A stretch of 64,000 nt of DNA from Streptococcus parasanguinis (GTDB lineage: Bacteria; Bacillota; Bacilli; Lactobacillales; Streptococcaceae). Made by a program: the position numbers and the translations under genes. The notes under the pieces were generated by a model. That model worked only from the letters and a program-made list of their open reading frames with translations, was not told the DNA's origin and did not search any database. Positions 17,550 through 26,289 of the stretch are shown in pieces. The number at the start of each line of letters is the position of its first letter. Within the stretch, counting starts at the first letter, position 1. Location of the stretch: the NCBI RefSeq assembly GCF_031582885.1, contig NZ_CP133988.1:1743501-1807500 (forward strand). Direction: 5' to 3'.

Positions 17550-18932
17550 TTAATTTCCATTGTAATAGATACGATGACTTTCAAGTTGATAATCCAACAA
17601 TTCATCCACCGTTACAAAGGTATAGCCTTGTGATTTGAGGTAGTCAAGGACGGTCGGTAGAGCGTCAATCGTGGTTTGATGGATATCATGCATGAGGATA
17701 ATCGAACCCGGTTTGACTTCTTTTTTCACTTCATTGAGAATGGCCGTCGTATTATGCGTCTTCCAATCTAGGCTATCCACATCCCACATGATGAAGGATT
17801 GGTCGACACCGTATTGGATAGCGTTATTGATCGCCCCATACGGAGGACGGGTAATCTTGGTCTGCACACCTGTCGCTTTTTGAATAGCTTCTTGGGTATC
17901 CAAGATCTCTTTTTTGGCATTATCCAAGCTCAATTTTGGCAATTGAGGGTGATCCCAAGTATGGTTCCCGATTTGATGACCTTCTTTGCGGACTTGCTTA
18001 GCAATATCGGGATTCGCACTGACATTTTTTCCGATCATAAAGAAGGTAGCTTTGGCATTGTATTTCTTTAAGATGGCCAGCGCCTGAGGGGTCGTCGTTG
18101 GATCTGGTCCATCATCAAAGGTCAAAGCAATCATCTTACGGTGGCGTTCTTCAATATAGGATTCGTAAGAAGCTAGATCATCAGGAAGCAAGCGCTCTGT
18201 ATCAATCACGTCATAGAATTTAGACAAGGGAACAGTGAAGGTATCATCTCCCTTAACCTTGGTTGGAAATGGAATAGTGAAAATTCCTTTTTCATATTGG
18301 AATTCCCATTGGCTCAAATCCAACTCTGAGAAGTGGGCAACCATTTGATCAATGCTTTCCTCATCCAGCTGACGAAAGGCTAGATTCCCCCGTAATTCCT
18401 CCAAAAAGATCTGTTTGGCTCCATCTGGATCCGCAAAAACCTGGCTGAGGGTCAAAGGGTTACTATCATCATCCAAGTAAAAGAGGGGCAACTTCACCGT
18501 CTCATCTTTGATGAATTTCCCTTTTTTGTACTGGTATTCAGCCCGTTTGATTTGGATAGGGTGATAACCAACAAAAGGCGCTTCTGCTTCTTCACTATGG
18601 TAGAAGGTCAAATGCTTAGGCTCCTTGGTTTTCTCATCGGATCCTAGACGCTGAAGGTCTTCTTGGATCTTCTCTTTCACAATCTCAACAGGCTGTCCAT
18701 CCTTAGTAGGATAATAAGCCGTCACATAAGAAGTTCCTAAAATCCCTTCCTGAACTTGAACATCTTTCCCTTTTTCAGAGCTTTTCTCAAGTTGGGTAAC
18801 CTTAGCAAACTGATCCTGATAGGCTTTTTGTTCACGAACCCTTTGAATCTTTTGATAGCCGATATACAAAAGACTCAGTAAAAGGAGATTTGTAATGATT
18901 AATAAAATAGTTTTCGTGTGTTTGAATCTCAT
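17550..18932 (-). CDS. pgdA: peptidoglycan N-acetylglucosamine deacetylase (PgdA-type)
   Basis: 460 residues: an N-terminal membrane anchor (about 9-26), an extracellular middle region and a C-terminal NodB domain (about 265-450). NodB motifs are all present: MIALTFDDGPDP, HTWDHPQ (metal His residues), RPPYG, WDVDSLDW and LMHDIH. PgdA removes acetyl groups from GlcNAc in peptidoglycan and so confers lysozyme resistance; the length equals that of pneumococcal PgdA. The only visible -10 (18939-18944) lies so close that transcription would begin near the ATG itself, and there is no clear RBS. The gene is otherwise intact. Confidence 0.9.
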   Translation of the reverse strand: MRFKHTKTILLIITNLLLLSLLYIGYQKIQRVREQKAYQDQFAKVTQLEKSSEKGKDVQVQEGILGTSYVTAYYPTKDGQPVEIVKEKIQEDLQRLGSDEKTKEPKHLTFYHSEEAEAPFVGYHPIQIKRAEYQYKKGKFIKDETVKLPLFYLDDDSNPLTLSQVFADPDGAKQIFLEELRGNLAFRQLDEESIDQMVAHFSELDLSQWEFQYEKGIFTIPFPTKVKGDDTFTVPLSKFYDVIDTERLLPDDLASYESYIEERHRKMIALTFDDGPDPTTTPQALAILKKYNAKATFFMIGKNVSANPDIAKQVRKEGHQIGNHTWDHPQLPKLSLDNAKKEILDTQEAIQKATGVQTKITRPPYGAINNAIQYGVDQSFIMWDVDSLDWKTHNTTAILNEVKKEVKPGSIILMHDIHQTTIDALPTVLDYLKSQGYTFVTVDELLDYQLESHRIYYNGN

Positions 18933-18938
18933 AACTTT

Positions 18939-18944
18939 ATTATA
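18939..18944 (-). promoter_or_regulatory. -10 element immediately before pgdA
   Basis: On the minus strand TTTGCTATAAT gives an extended -10 (TGCTATAAT) whose last base is only six bases from the ATG. A start site about 7 bp downstream would coincide with the start codon, implying a leaderless or near-leaderless transcript. Confidence 0.45.
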
Positions 18945-18998
18945 GCAAATTTCTCTCGAAAAAACATTCCTTTTTTGTAAATGGTTTCATAAAAAAGA

Positions 18999-19026
18999 GG
19001 GCGACTGTCGTAGCCGACAGCGGCCC
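18999..19026 (-). terminator. terminator of the ciaRH-gloA unit
   Basis: The GC-rich hairpin has arms GGGC/GCCC and CTGTCG/CGACAG and is followed by six or more T on the minus strand. It lies 16 bp after the gloA stop. Confidence 0.85.
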
Positions 19027-19042
19027 TTATTGTTAATCCCTC

Positions 19043-19423
19043 TTATTTTTCGCGAATGACTTCTACTTTATACCCATCCGGATCTACAACGAAATAGTAA
19101 TTCGGTTGCGTCCCTGGAAGACCTTTTGGTTCTGTCACTTCATAGCCTTTAGCCTTGTGTTCCGCATTCAAACCTTCTAGATCAGGAGTACTCAAGGCAA
19201 CGTGAGCATAGCCATCTCCGATGACATATGGACCATGATCATAATTGTAAGTCAATTCCAGCTCATAGTCATCTCCAGGCAAGGCCAAATAAACAATCGT
19301 GAACTTGTAGTCTGGGAAATCTTTCCGACGTTTTTCTTCAAAACCAAAAGCATCTTGGTAAAAAGCGATTGATTTTTCTAAGTTTTCCACACGAAGGCAA
19401 GTGTGCAACATTTTTGAACTCAT
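19043..19423 (-). CDS. gloA: lactoylglutathione lyase / glyoxalase I family protein
   Basis: 126 residues of the vicinal-oxygen-chelate fold. The four metal-ligand positions of glyoxalase I are visible: His in KMLHTCLRV (about 7), Glu in YELELTYN (about 56), His in GYAHVALS (about 74) and Glu in YKVEVIREK (about 122). The enzyme isomerises the hemithioacetal of methylglyoxal and a thiol cofactor, detoxifying methylglyoxal. It starts 29 bp after ciaH with no terminator between, so it is probably co-transcribed with ciaRH. A terminator follows its stop. Confidence 0.9.
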   Translation of the reverse strand: MSSKMLHTCLRVENLEKSIAFYQDAFGFEEKRRKDFPDYKFTIVYLALPGDDYELELTYNYDHGPYVIGDGYAHVALSTPDLEGLNAEHKAKGYEVTEPKGLPGTQPNYYFVVDPDGYKVEVIREK

Positions 19424-19452
19424 AGGTTTTCCTCTTTTCTATTTTTAAAAGA

Positions 19453-20814
19453 TTATGAACGATTTTTTTTACGACTTTCCGTCTTAATGGATAATTTCAC
19501 TTCAAAGATGGTCCCTTTTGGTTTATTATCTTTGACTTGAATGGTCCCTTTAAAGGCTTCTACGATCTGCTTAGCGAGGGATAACCCCAAACCAAATCCA
19601 CCTTTTTGACGGGTTCTGGCCTTGTCGACCCGGTAAAAACGATCAAAGATCCGTTTCTTATCCTCATCTCGAATCCCTGAACCATTATCCAGCACTCTCA
19701 AAAGAAGATTTTTATCCTTCAATTGAACTTCAAACTGGATCTCACCATCTTCATCGGTATACTTCAAGGCATTGTCATAGAGAATGGTCATCAATTGCTT
19801 GAGGAGCGTTCTATCAGAACAAATGACTTTGTCCACCTGATTGTCTCCTCGGAAGATTTTGCCATTTTCTTCTGCAATGATCTCAAAATTCGAGAAGGAC
19901 TGATCGAAAAAGCTTGGTTCGATATCTTCCATCTCTGGCTTCAAGCCGTCATCTCTTCGGGCAATATTGAGAAGGTTGGTAGTCAAAAGCTTCATATTTC
20001 GAACTTCATCCAAGCTGGATGCAATATTCTCACTCGATTCCATAATGGTCGCTTCAGGCTTTCTAAAAAGCGTTTCGAGGCGATTTTGCAGAACTGCTAA
20101 AGGCGTCCGCAACTCATGGGAAGCATTTTCCACGAAAGCCTTTTGCTTTTGCATACTCTCAAGAAGGGGCTTGACGCTGAGACGTGCTAAGAAGAGGCTA
20201 GCGAATAAGGAGATTCCCCAGAAGCAGATCATGATGAGAGCGATTTGACTTTCGTGCTCTTCACTGGTCTGCTCTAGTTGACTGATATTGGTCATGACAA
20301 CCGCATACTTGATGTCACTATCACTTTCATCATCAGATAAACTCAACTCTGCCATATAGGCCCGGTAACTTTCTTTTTTCCCATAGCTATTTGTAATTTG
20401 AAGCTGGGAAACCTTGTTGAGGAGCTTCCGACCAAACGTCACCGTTTTGAAGTTTAAAAACCCATTACCGGTTGTCAAGTTTTCATATTTTTTATTAAGC
20501 AAAACAACAGTGGTATTGGATGTGACATCCCCTTTAGGTTCTGATTTATCATGATCTGGGATCATCATCTCATGATCATTATCATCTCCTTTGGTATTTG
20601 ACTGTCGCTGGTCTCGATAAGCAATCGCTACAAGCGAGTAGGGATCCTGACTGAGAGTCTTGAGGTTCTCATCAACAGTTGTATAAAGACTCGAGCGCAT
20701 GACCTGAATGATAATCAAGGTCATGGCTGAGAATATCAAAGTAAAGAGCCCAAAATATCGGATGAAGTAGGAAAAATCATCTTCTCCGACGGTTTTCTTA
20801 ATTCTGGTTAGCAT
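19453..20814 (-). CDS. ciaH: sensor histidine kinase CiaH
   Basis: 453 residues: two membrane helices (about 20-40 and 183-203) around an extracellular sensor region of about 140 residues rich in Asp and Ser. The H-box [17 protein letters not shown] (about 222-238) carries the phosphorylated His. The N-box is [12 protein letters not shown], and the G boxes are [14 protein letters not shown] and [14 protein letters not shown]. Its start overlaps ciaR by 17 bp. CiaH phosphorylates CiaR and is known in streptococci for effects on cell-wall stress, beta-lactam susceptibility and competence. The pepN-ciaR-ciaH neighbourhood, here with two genes in between, supports the assignment. Confidence 0.95.
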   Translation of the reverse strand: MLTRIKKTVGEDDFSYFIRYFGLFTLIFSAMTLIIIQVMRSSLYTTVDENLKTLSQDPYSLVAIAYRDQRQSNTKGDDNDHEMMIPDHDKSEPKGDVTSNTTVVLLNKKYENLTTGNGFLNFKTVTFGRKLLNKVSQLQITNSYGKKESYRAYMAELSLSDDESDSDIKYAVVMTNISQLEQTSEEHESQIALIMICFWGISLFASLFLARLSVKPLLESMQKQKAFVENASHELRTPLAVLQNRLETLFRKPEATIMESSENIASSLDEVRNMKLLTTNLLNIARRDDGLKPEMEDIEPSFFDQSFSNFEIIAEENGKIFRGDNQVDKVICSDRTLLKQLMTILYDNALKYTDEDGEIQFEVQLKDKNLLLRVLDNGSGIRDEDKKRIFDRFYRVDKARTRQKGGFGLGLSLAKQIVEAFKGTIQVKDNKPKGTIFEVKLSIKTESRKKNRS

Positions 20815-21478
20815 CTTTTAAGATATACCCCACACTGCGCAATGTTTGCAAGCTCTCAACGAAATCGGTACCTTTTAATTTTTTACGGATTTTTGAAACA
20901 TATACCTCAACAACAGAGATGGTCGTATCACTGTCAAAGCCCCAAAGGCGATCGAAAATCTGTGTTTTTGGAAGGATGACATTTTGGTTTTGAAGGAAGT
21001 AGACCAGAAGATCAAATTCCTTCCCAAGAAGTTCCACTTCTTTCCCATCCACATAAGTCGAATTGGTAGATAAGTTGACCTTCAAATTGCCATAATTAAG
21101 GGTGTTTTCATTGACCTTTCCTGAGCGCTTCAAGAGGGCTTGAATCCGCATCTTAAGCTCTTCTAGGTAGAAAGGCTTAGTGAGGTAATCGTCTGCCCCT
21201 AGCTCAAATCCGTGTCCCTTGTCATCCAGACTTTCTTTGGCTGTCATGATCAAAACAGGGGTTGTCACGCCTTTTTCACGCAATTCTTTCAAGACATGGA
21301 AACCGTCTTTTTCAGGAAGCATGAGGTCCAGCAAAATCAAATCATAGATCCCGCTTTCTGCTTCGTAAAGGCCTTCTTCTCCGTCAAAGACCTGCATGAC
21401 ATCCGCAAAATCATCTAAAAAATCAAATACTGAATTTGACAAACCAAGGTCATCTTCGACCAATAGAATTTTAATCAT
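20798..21478 (-). CDS. ciaR: response regulator CiaR
   Basis: 226 residues from the ATG at 21478, where [20 protein letters not shown] begins. The longer frame upstream has no matching N-terminus. The receiver domain has the phosphoacceptor Asp in [13 protein letters not shown] (about 52) and the conserved Lys in [10 protein letters not shown]. The C-terminal OmpR-type winged helix (about 130-224) includes [15 protein letters not shown] and [16 protein letters not shown]. CiaR binds direct repeats of NTTAAG spaced by 5 bp, and such repeats occur at the promoter of the gene upstream. An extended -10 lies 53 bp before its start. Confidence 0.96.
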   Translation of the reverse strand: MIKILLVEDDLGLSNSVFDFLDDFADVMQVFDGEEGLYEAESGIYDLILLDLMLPEKDGFHVLKELREKGVTTPVLIMTAKESLDDKGHGFELGADDYLTKPFYLEELKMRIQALLKRSGKVNENTLNYGNLKVNLSTNSTYVDGKEVELLGKEFDLLVYFLQNQNVILPKTQIFDRLWGFDSDTTISVVEVYVSKIRKKLKGTDFVESLQTLRSVGYILKDANQN

Positions 21479-21530
21479 TATCGTATCCTCTTCTCTTTCG
21501 TGAGCGAGTCTTTCTAATCTATTCTTAACC

Positions 21531-21539
21531 ATTATAACA
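21531..21539 (-). promoter_or_regulatory. extended -10 promoter directly upstream of ciaR
   Basis: On the minus strand TGTTATAAT lies about 53 bp before the ciaR ATG without a clear -35. It gives ciaRH an own promoter in addition to read-through from the Gly-rich gene. No terminator hairpin is visible in the 135-bp gap. Confidence 0.55.
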
Positions 21540-21613
21540 CGACTTGCCTTCATTTCCTATAGTTTAGAACCTGGTTTTATGATCAAATTCAGCCTGCCTG
21601 AGGAAGGCTAATT

Positions 21614-22153
21614 CTATGAGTTTGTCGTGTTTTCTTTGTTACTTTGACTATCACTCGTCTTGTTTTTATTTTTTGAATTCTTCTTGTTGGACTTTTTAGA
21701 GGAACCCTGGTTCCCTTCTTGTCCGCCAGATTGGTTCATGCCGTTATCTGGACCATTCCCTTGTGGGCCACCATTGCCTTCCTGTGGCATCTGACCAGGT
21801 CCGCCACCTTGTGGGCCGCCTTGTCCTTGGCCACCACCTTGTGGACCACCGCCTTGAGGACCGCCATCCTGTGGGCCACCATTTTGCTGGTTTCCTTGTG
21901 AAGCATGGCCATTTTGGCTATTTTGTTGCTGATTAGATCCTTGGTTCTGACCCGTTTGGACTGGTTGAGAAAATTGTTGGTTATTGGAGGATTGAGAGGC
22001 GATGACACCGACACCAAAGCCGCTTCCAGCACCAACTAACAATCCACCAACTGCTGCCATGCCAATCCACCACTTAGGACTTCGTTTTAGGACAACCATT
22101 TTTTCTTTGGATTCTTGCGTTTCGACTACTTGTTTTGTTTCTTTTTGATTCAT
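21614..22153 (-). CDS. Gly/Gln/Asn-rich single-pass membrane protein, positional analogue of CiaX
   Basis: 179 residues from the ATG at 22153, preceded by AAAGGT; a TTG nine codons upstream lacks support. A short cytoplasmic N-terminus (about 1-26) is followed by one helix containing WWIGMAAVGGLLVGAGSGFGVG (about 27-50). The rest is a low-complexity tail of Q, N, G and P with repeated GGPQ-like units, and the last 30 residues are Lys/Ser/Asn-rich. It has no enzyme motif. It immediately precedes ciaR, as ciaX does in the S. mutans ciaXRH operon, but it lacks the Ser-Asp repeats of CiaX. Its promoter carries CiaR-type repeats, so it is probably a CiaR target and may modulate CiaH from outside. 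Confidence 0.72.
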   Translation of the reverse strand: MNQKETKQVVETQESKEKMVVLKRSPKWWIGMAAVGGLLVGAGSGFGVGVIASQSSNNQQFSQPVQTGQNQGSNQQQNSQNGHASQGNQQNGGPQDGGPQGGGPQGGGQGQGGPQGGGPGQMPQEGNGGPQGNGPDNGMNQSGGQEGNQGSSKKSNKKNSKNKNKTSDSQSNKENTTNS

Positions 22154-22229
22154 CTTTTTACCTTTTATCTTTTTGTACAAGCACTTGTCTTTTAAAAATT
22201 TAAAGGGAGCTCGATCCTTTAGTAAAGCG

Positions 22230-22273
22230 ATTATACTTCAGGAGTCTTAAGCCTGCCTAAATTTTTACTTAAA
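22230..22273 (-). promoter_or_regulatory. CiaR-type promoter: three 11-bp-phased hexamers and -10
   Basis: On the minus strand TTTAAG (22268-22273), 5 bp, ATTTAG (22257-22262), 5 bp, CTTAAG (22246-22251), 10 bp, TATAAT (22230-22235). CiaR recognises NTTAAG-N5-NTTAAG, and in CiaR-activated promoters the proximal repeat lies 10-11 bp before the -10. The geometry fits exactly, with one extra hexamer. No -35 is otherwise present. Confidence 0.72.
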
Positions 22274-22297
22274 AAATCCTAAAACAAGTGTGGGCTA

Positions 22298-22326
22298 TTG
22301 ACAGGTTGAGCCCCTTATTGTAGAAT
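22298..22326 (+). promoter_or_regulatory. bioY promoter
   Basis: TTGACA (22298-22303), a 17-bp spacer and TAGAAT (22321-22326) lie 34 bp before the bioY ATG. The divergent CiaR repeats end 25 bp upstream of this -35, so CiaR could also influence it. Confidence 0.75.
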
Positions 22327-22359
22327 AGTTACCATAAAATAAATACGAGGTTAACTGTT

Positions 22360-22893
22360 ATGAAGAAAATCTTTCCCTTAGTTCTCATCTCCATTGGAGT
22401 GGCCATGATCTCCGTCCTATCTCAATTCACCATTCCCTTTGGTCCAATTCCTTTGACCCTGCAGACACTCATGATCGGGATCATCGGGACCATCTATAAA
22501 CCCAGCCATGCCTTTGTCACAGTCTGTCTCTACCTACTTTTAGGCTTCTTAGGTTTTCCAGTATTTGCCGGCGGTGCTGGTGGCGCTTCGCATTTCCTTG
22601 GTCCTACTGCTGGTTTCCTCCTCTTCTTCCCATTCCGAGCATGGATCACGTCTCTGTTCACGAGTGCTAAATCCAGCCTTGTCACTATCTTTTTGGCCAA
22701 TCTCCTCAGTAGTGCTCTCCTCTTTGTGTCAGGAGCTATCGGCTTTATGCTGGTCACGCATACCGATCTCCAAAAAGCATTTACTTTGGTCGTTGCTCCC
22801 TTTATCCTTGCTGACCTCATCAAACTGGTCATCATCACGATCACCAGCAAGGCAATTTTTGCCAGCCTCAAACACCACTGGTATTTCAAATAA
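22360..22893 (+). CDS. bioY: biotin transporter substrate-binding subunit BioY
   Basis: 177 residues and six hydrophobic segments. The motif PFGPIPLTLQTLMI (about 27-40) and the Gly/Ala-rich GFLGFPVFAGGAGGASHFLGP (about 62-82) are characteristic of BioY, the S-component that binds biotin for ECF transporters. It needs the shared EcfA/A'/T module, which is not in this window. It is monocistronic: an own promoter upstream and a strong bidirectional terminator directly after. No biotin-repressor operator was recognised near the promoter. Confidence 0.93.
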   Translation: MKKIFPLVLISIGVAMISVLSQFTIPFGPIPLTLQTLMIGIIGTIYKPSHAFVTVCLYLLLGFLGFPVFAGGAGGASHFLGPTAGFLLFFPFRAWITSLFTSAKSSLVTIFLANLLSSALLFVSGAIGFMLVTHTDLQKAFTLVVAPFILADLIKLVIITITSKAIFASLKHHWYFK

Positions 22894-22908
22894 GATACAA
22901 AGTCCACT

Positions 22909-22944
22909 AAAAAATCGATACAGAAATTTCTGTATCGATTTTTT
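22909..22944. terminator. bidirectional terminator between bioY and pepN
   Basis: An 18-bp near-perfect palindrome AAATCGATACAGAAA/TTTCTGTATCGATTT has A/T runs at both ends. It separates the convergent genes ending at 22893 (+) and 22950 (-). Confidence 0.88.
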
Positions 22945-22949
22945 TAAAT

Positions 22950-25493
22950 CTATTTTGTCGCAAGGATAGCGGCTTCTACTGCTGCTTTCTCCCGCTCGAT
23001 AAGATCAATACGAGCTGCAATTTCTTTAATTCCCATCTTGATATTACGGCTGATCGCCATATCATCCAATTGAGGCTCAAAGAAGGCCTTGTATTCATTC
23101 AACCGTTCACGGGTCTTGAAACAGTTAGCTGGGTAGATGACAAACTTATCAAAGCTCATATCACCACCGAGGGCTTTCTTGATCCAATCCCAGTTTTCAC
23201 GCGCCCAAGTCCAAGTTCTTCCTTGGGTAAAGTCATCATGCAAGAAGTTGTAGTACCAGCTCATAGCCAAGTCCTGAGGTTTCACCACATCCTTGTTCTT
23301 CCACTCTTTCAATAGAGCTTCCAAAGTTTCCTCATCCTTGGTATAAGAAAGTGCAGCCGCCAACTGGCGTTTAAAGTTCCCATCTACTGTCTTAACATAA
23401 GTATCCAGGTATTGTTGGCTAAGCTCCTTGGTTTCCTGGTGCTTGATTTGGTTGACCAAGATTTGCAGGCGGATGGCAGCTGGAAGTTTTTCCAAATCAT
23501 CTGCATGCGCTTCAAAGATAGCGCTCGCTTGAGCTTTTGCAGCTTCATCATTGGCCTTGATCATATTAGCAATCATTAGCTGACGAACTTTTTCGTCTTC
23601 TTCTGATTCACCAGGCTTAGCTTCTAGACCCAAGCGTTCAAAGTTGTAACGGTTCAAGTGTTTCAACAACTCATGGAAGGCAGCTTCTGTTTCAGTTCCT
23701 TCATCCACAAAGAGACTGATTCCAGCTAAGACGCTCGAAACAGCTGAAACAACCAAGTAGGAACTTTCTTCAGTCAAGTGTTCAATCACTGGCAAGAGGC
23801 TTGCATAAGAAATTTGACCACTTTCCGCTAAGAGACGGCGTTCTTGAACCACTTGTAGTTTCGAAGTGCTATCCAAGCTAGCAAGGTCAGCAAGGATGTC
23901 TTCCAACAATTCCCCACGGTAATCACTGATATAATGAGCCGTATTTTCTGTATTGAAGCGAAGAGCTCCGGTATTAGCTTGTTTCAAGGCACTATAGTTT
24001 GGAATTTCTAAGACTTCTGTTTCCAAAGTATCTGGAATACCTGTCCAGTTGCTGTTCAAAGGAACAACCCACTTGCGACCTTTTTCTTCTTTTTCTCCGA
24101 TAAAGAACTGCTCTTGACGGATGATCAAGGTGTCGTTCTCTACAGAAGCTGAGACAACAGGGTATCCTGGTTGCTCCAACCAAGAATCCATAAAGGCTGC
24201 GACATCACGACCTGAAGCTTGCCCAAGAGCATCCCAAAGGTCACGACCGATAGTATTGCCGTATTGGTGTTTTTCAAAGTAGATCTTCAACCCTTTACGG
24301 AAGGCGTCATCGCCTAACCATCGACGAAGCATGTGCATAAGACGGCTACCCTTAGCGTAAACGATTGCTGGGTCAAAGAGAGTGTTGATCTCGTCTGGGT
24401 GTTTGACTTCCACATGGACGGATTGAACGCCATCTGTAGCATCGCGTTTCAAGGCAGCAGGCACTCCAGTTGTTTGGAAGTCTTCAAAGATATTCCAGCT
24501 TGGTTCAATGGCATCCAAGCTGACATATTCCATCATATTGGCAAAGCTTTCATTCAACCAAAGATCATCCCACCATTTCATGGTCACCAGGTTTCCGAAC
24601 CATTGGTGAGCTAATTCGTGAGCTACGACCAAGGCTACTGTTTGTCGGCTTTGGGCCGTAGAGTTTTCATCTACTAGAAGGTAGACTTCACGGTAGGTTA
24701 CCAAGCCCCAGTTTTCCATCGCTCCGGAAGAGAAGTCTGGAAGAGCGATATGAAGAGATTGAGGGATTGGATACTTCACGCCATAGTAGTCTTCATAAAA
24801 TTCAATAGCACGAACGGCAATATCCAATGAGAAGTCCAAGTTTTCTAATGGGTGAGCTTTGGTAGAGTAGACACCGACTAGGGTTCCATTCTTGGTCTTA
24901 GCTGTCACTCCTTGAAGGTCTCCAGCCGCAAAAGCCAAGAGGTAAGAAGACATCCGTGGAGTCGTAGCAAATTTCCAAATTCCTGTTTCTTTGCGGTTTT
25001 CCACGTCGATTTCAGGCATATTTGAAAGGGCAATTTCACCTTCTTCTTGGTCAAATTTCAAAGAAAGATCGAAAGTTGCTTTGGCTTCAGGCTCGTCCAC
25101 ACTTGGAAAGGCTTCACGCGCAAAATGGCTCTCAAACTGAGTTGAGAGGACTTCCTTCTTCACACCATCAATACTGTAGTAAGATGGGTAAATCCCTGTC
25201 ATATTGTCTGTGATCTTACCAGAATAGGTCAGAGTAACTGTCACTTGACCTGTGCCTTCCAATTCAACATAAACTGCTTCATTGGCATCATCAACCGTAA
25301 ATGGACGAGCTTGACCTGCTACTTCTACTGTTTCAATGGTCAAATCCTTTTGGTGAAGCGAGATCTTGTCCGCCTTGGCTTGACCTGTGATCACCACACG
25401 ACCGCTAAAGGTCTTAGTTTTACGACTTAAATCCAAAAACACTTCATAATGTTCTGGAACGAATGTTTCTACAAAATGTGCAACTGCTTGCAT
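22950..25493 (-). CDS. pepN: aminopeptidase N (M1 family)
   Basis: 847 residues from the ATG at 25493, which has a strong AAAGGAGGAAATT RBS; a GTG 24 bases further out is not needed. The exopeptidase motif SGAMENWGLVTYRE (about 270-283) and the zinc site VVAHELAHQWFGN...NESFANMMEY (HExxH-x18-E) are intact. The C-terminal half is the helical ERAP1-like domain. PepN removes N-terminal residues from peptides in the cytoplasm and supports growth on peptides. It is followed by the shared terminator with bioY. Pneumococcal pepN likewise lies beside ciaRH; here bioY and the Gly-rich gene sit between. Confidence 0.96.
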   Translation of the reverse strand: MQAVAHFVETFVPEHYEVFLDLSRKTKTFSGRVVITGQAKADKISLHQKDLTIETVEVAGQARPFTVDDANEAVYVELEGTGQVTVTLTYSGKITDNMTGIYPSYYSIDGVKKEVLSTQFESHFAREAFPSVDEPEAKATFDLSLKFDQEEGEIALSNMPEIDVENRKETGIWKFATTPRMSSYLLAFAAGDLQGVTAKTKNGTLVGVYSTKAHPLENLDFSLDIAVRAIEFYEDYYGVKYPIPQSLHIALPDFSSGAMENWGLVTYREVYLLVDENSTAQSRQTVALVVAHELAHQWFGNLVTMKWWDDLWLNESFANMMEYVSLDAIEPSWNIFEDFQTTGVPAALKRDATDGVQSVHVEVKHPDEINTLFDPAIVYAKGSRLMHMLRRWLGDDAFRKGLKIYFEKHQYGNTIGRDLWDALGQASGRDVAAFMDSWLEQPGYPVVSASVENDTLIIRQEQFFIGEKEEKGRKWVVPLNSNWTGIPDTLETEVLEIPNYSALKQANTGALRFNTENTAHYISDYRGELLEDILADLASLDSTSKLQVVQERRLLAESGQISYASLLPVIEHLTEESSYLVVSAVSSVLAGISLFVDEGTETEAAFHELLKHLNRYNFERLGLEAKPGESEEDEKVRQLMIANMIKANDEAAKAQASAIFEAHADDLEKLPAAIRLQILVNQIKHQETKELSQQYLDTYVKTVDGNFKRQLAAALSYTKDEETLEALLKEWKNKDVVKPQDLAMSWYYNFLHDDFTQGRTWTWARENWDWIKKALGGDMSFDKFVIYPANCFKTRERLNEYKAFFEPQLDDMAISRNIKMGIKEIAARIDLIEREKAAVEAAILATK

Positions 25494-25576
25494 AATTTCC
25501 TCCTTTAAATGTTTCACGCTTTTCCAATCAAAAGCCCTAATAAAACTATTTTATCACAAAGTTGGGATAAAAGAAA

Positions 25577-25600
25577 AGACAAGCATGACAATGCCTGTCT
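25577..25600 (-). terminator. terminator of the pst-phoU operon
   Basis: AGACA-x-GCAT/ATGC-x-TGTCT, a 9-bp stem with one internal mismatch and a 4-nt loop, is followed on the minus strand by CTTTTCTTTTA. It ends 23 bp after the phoU stop. Confidence 0.7.
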
Positions 25601-25623
25601 GAGATCGAAAAGACTCCAAGATC

Positions 25624-26277
25624 TTACATTTCGATAATTTTACCTGTTTCAAAGTAGACTACCCATTCACAGATATTTTTTGCATAATCTCCGATGCGTT
25701 CCAAGAAGTTGATCACTTGGAAATAATCACGTCCCGTCACGATGGACTCTGGATTTTTCCGAATTTCTTCTGTTGCTAATTCTTGGATGCTATCGAAATA
25801 ATGGTTGATGACTTCATCTCGTGAAGCAACTTCATAGGCCAAATCCACATCGCCTTTGAGGTAAACATCAAGTGTTGCTTCGACAAAATCTTTGACTTCA
25901 CGGCCCATCTTGCTGATTTCTTCTTCAACAGATTGGATACGGACTTCCCCTTTCATGCGAATCGTTGCCTTGGCAATCGATACAGCGTGGTCCCCCATCC
26001 GCTCCAAGTCAGAAACTGCTTTTAAGACGGTCATCACGACACGAAGGTCTTGTGAAACCGGCTGTTGAAGAGCAATAATCTCAAAAGATTTGCGCTCAAG
26101 CTTCACTTCGTATTCGTTGATCTCCGCATCATCTTCGATGACCTGGCGGGCCAATTCACGGTCATGGGTCACGAAAGCACGAACTGTACGGTTGATCTGA
26201 CTCAACACTTCATTTCCCATTGCATAAAACTGGTTATGCAACTTCTCTAAATCTTCTTCAAATTGAACTCGTAACAT
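25624..26277 (-). CDS. phoU: phosphate transport system regulator PhoU
   Basis: 217 residues forming two copies of the PhoU three-helix unit. The metal-binding motifs are visible as DLERMGDHAVSIAKA (about 90-104) and FLERIGDYAKNICEW (about 190-204). PhoU dampens Pst uptake and phosphate signalling through contact with the transporter and, where present, the PhoR-type kinase. It is the last gene of the pstS-C-A-B-B-phoU operon, 12 bp after the second pstB. No phosphate two-component system lies next to it in this window. Confidence 0.95.
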   Translation of the reverse strand: MLRVQFEEDLEKLHNQFYAMGNEVLSQINRTVRAFVTHDRELARQVIEDDAEINEYEVKLERKSFEIIALQQPVSQDLRVVMTVLKAVSDLERMGDHAVSIAKATIRMKGEVRIQSVEEEISKMGREVKDFVEATLDVYLKGDVDLAYEVASRDEVINHYFDSIQELATEEIRKNPESIVTGRDYFQVINFLERIGDYAKNICEWVVYFETGKIIEM

Positions 26278-26289
26278 TTTATTTTCTTC

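Noticed and set aside
21736..22035. Second minus-strand frame overlapping the Gly-rich gene
   Set aside because: It is a low-complexity shadow of the GGPQ repeat region; the chosen frame has the RBS, membrane helix and promoter.
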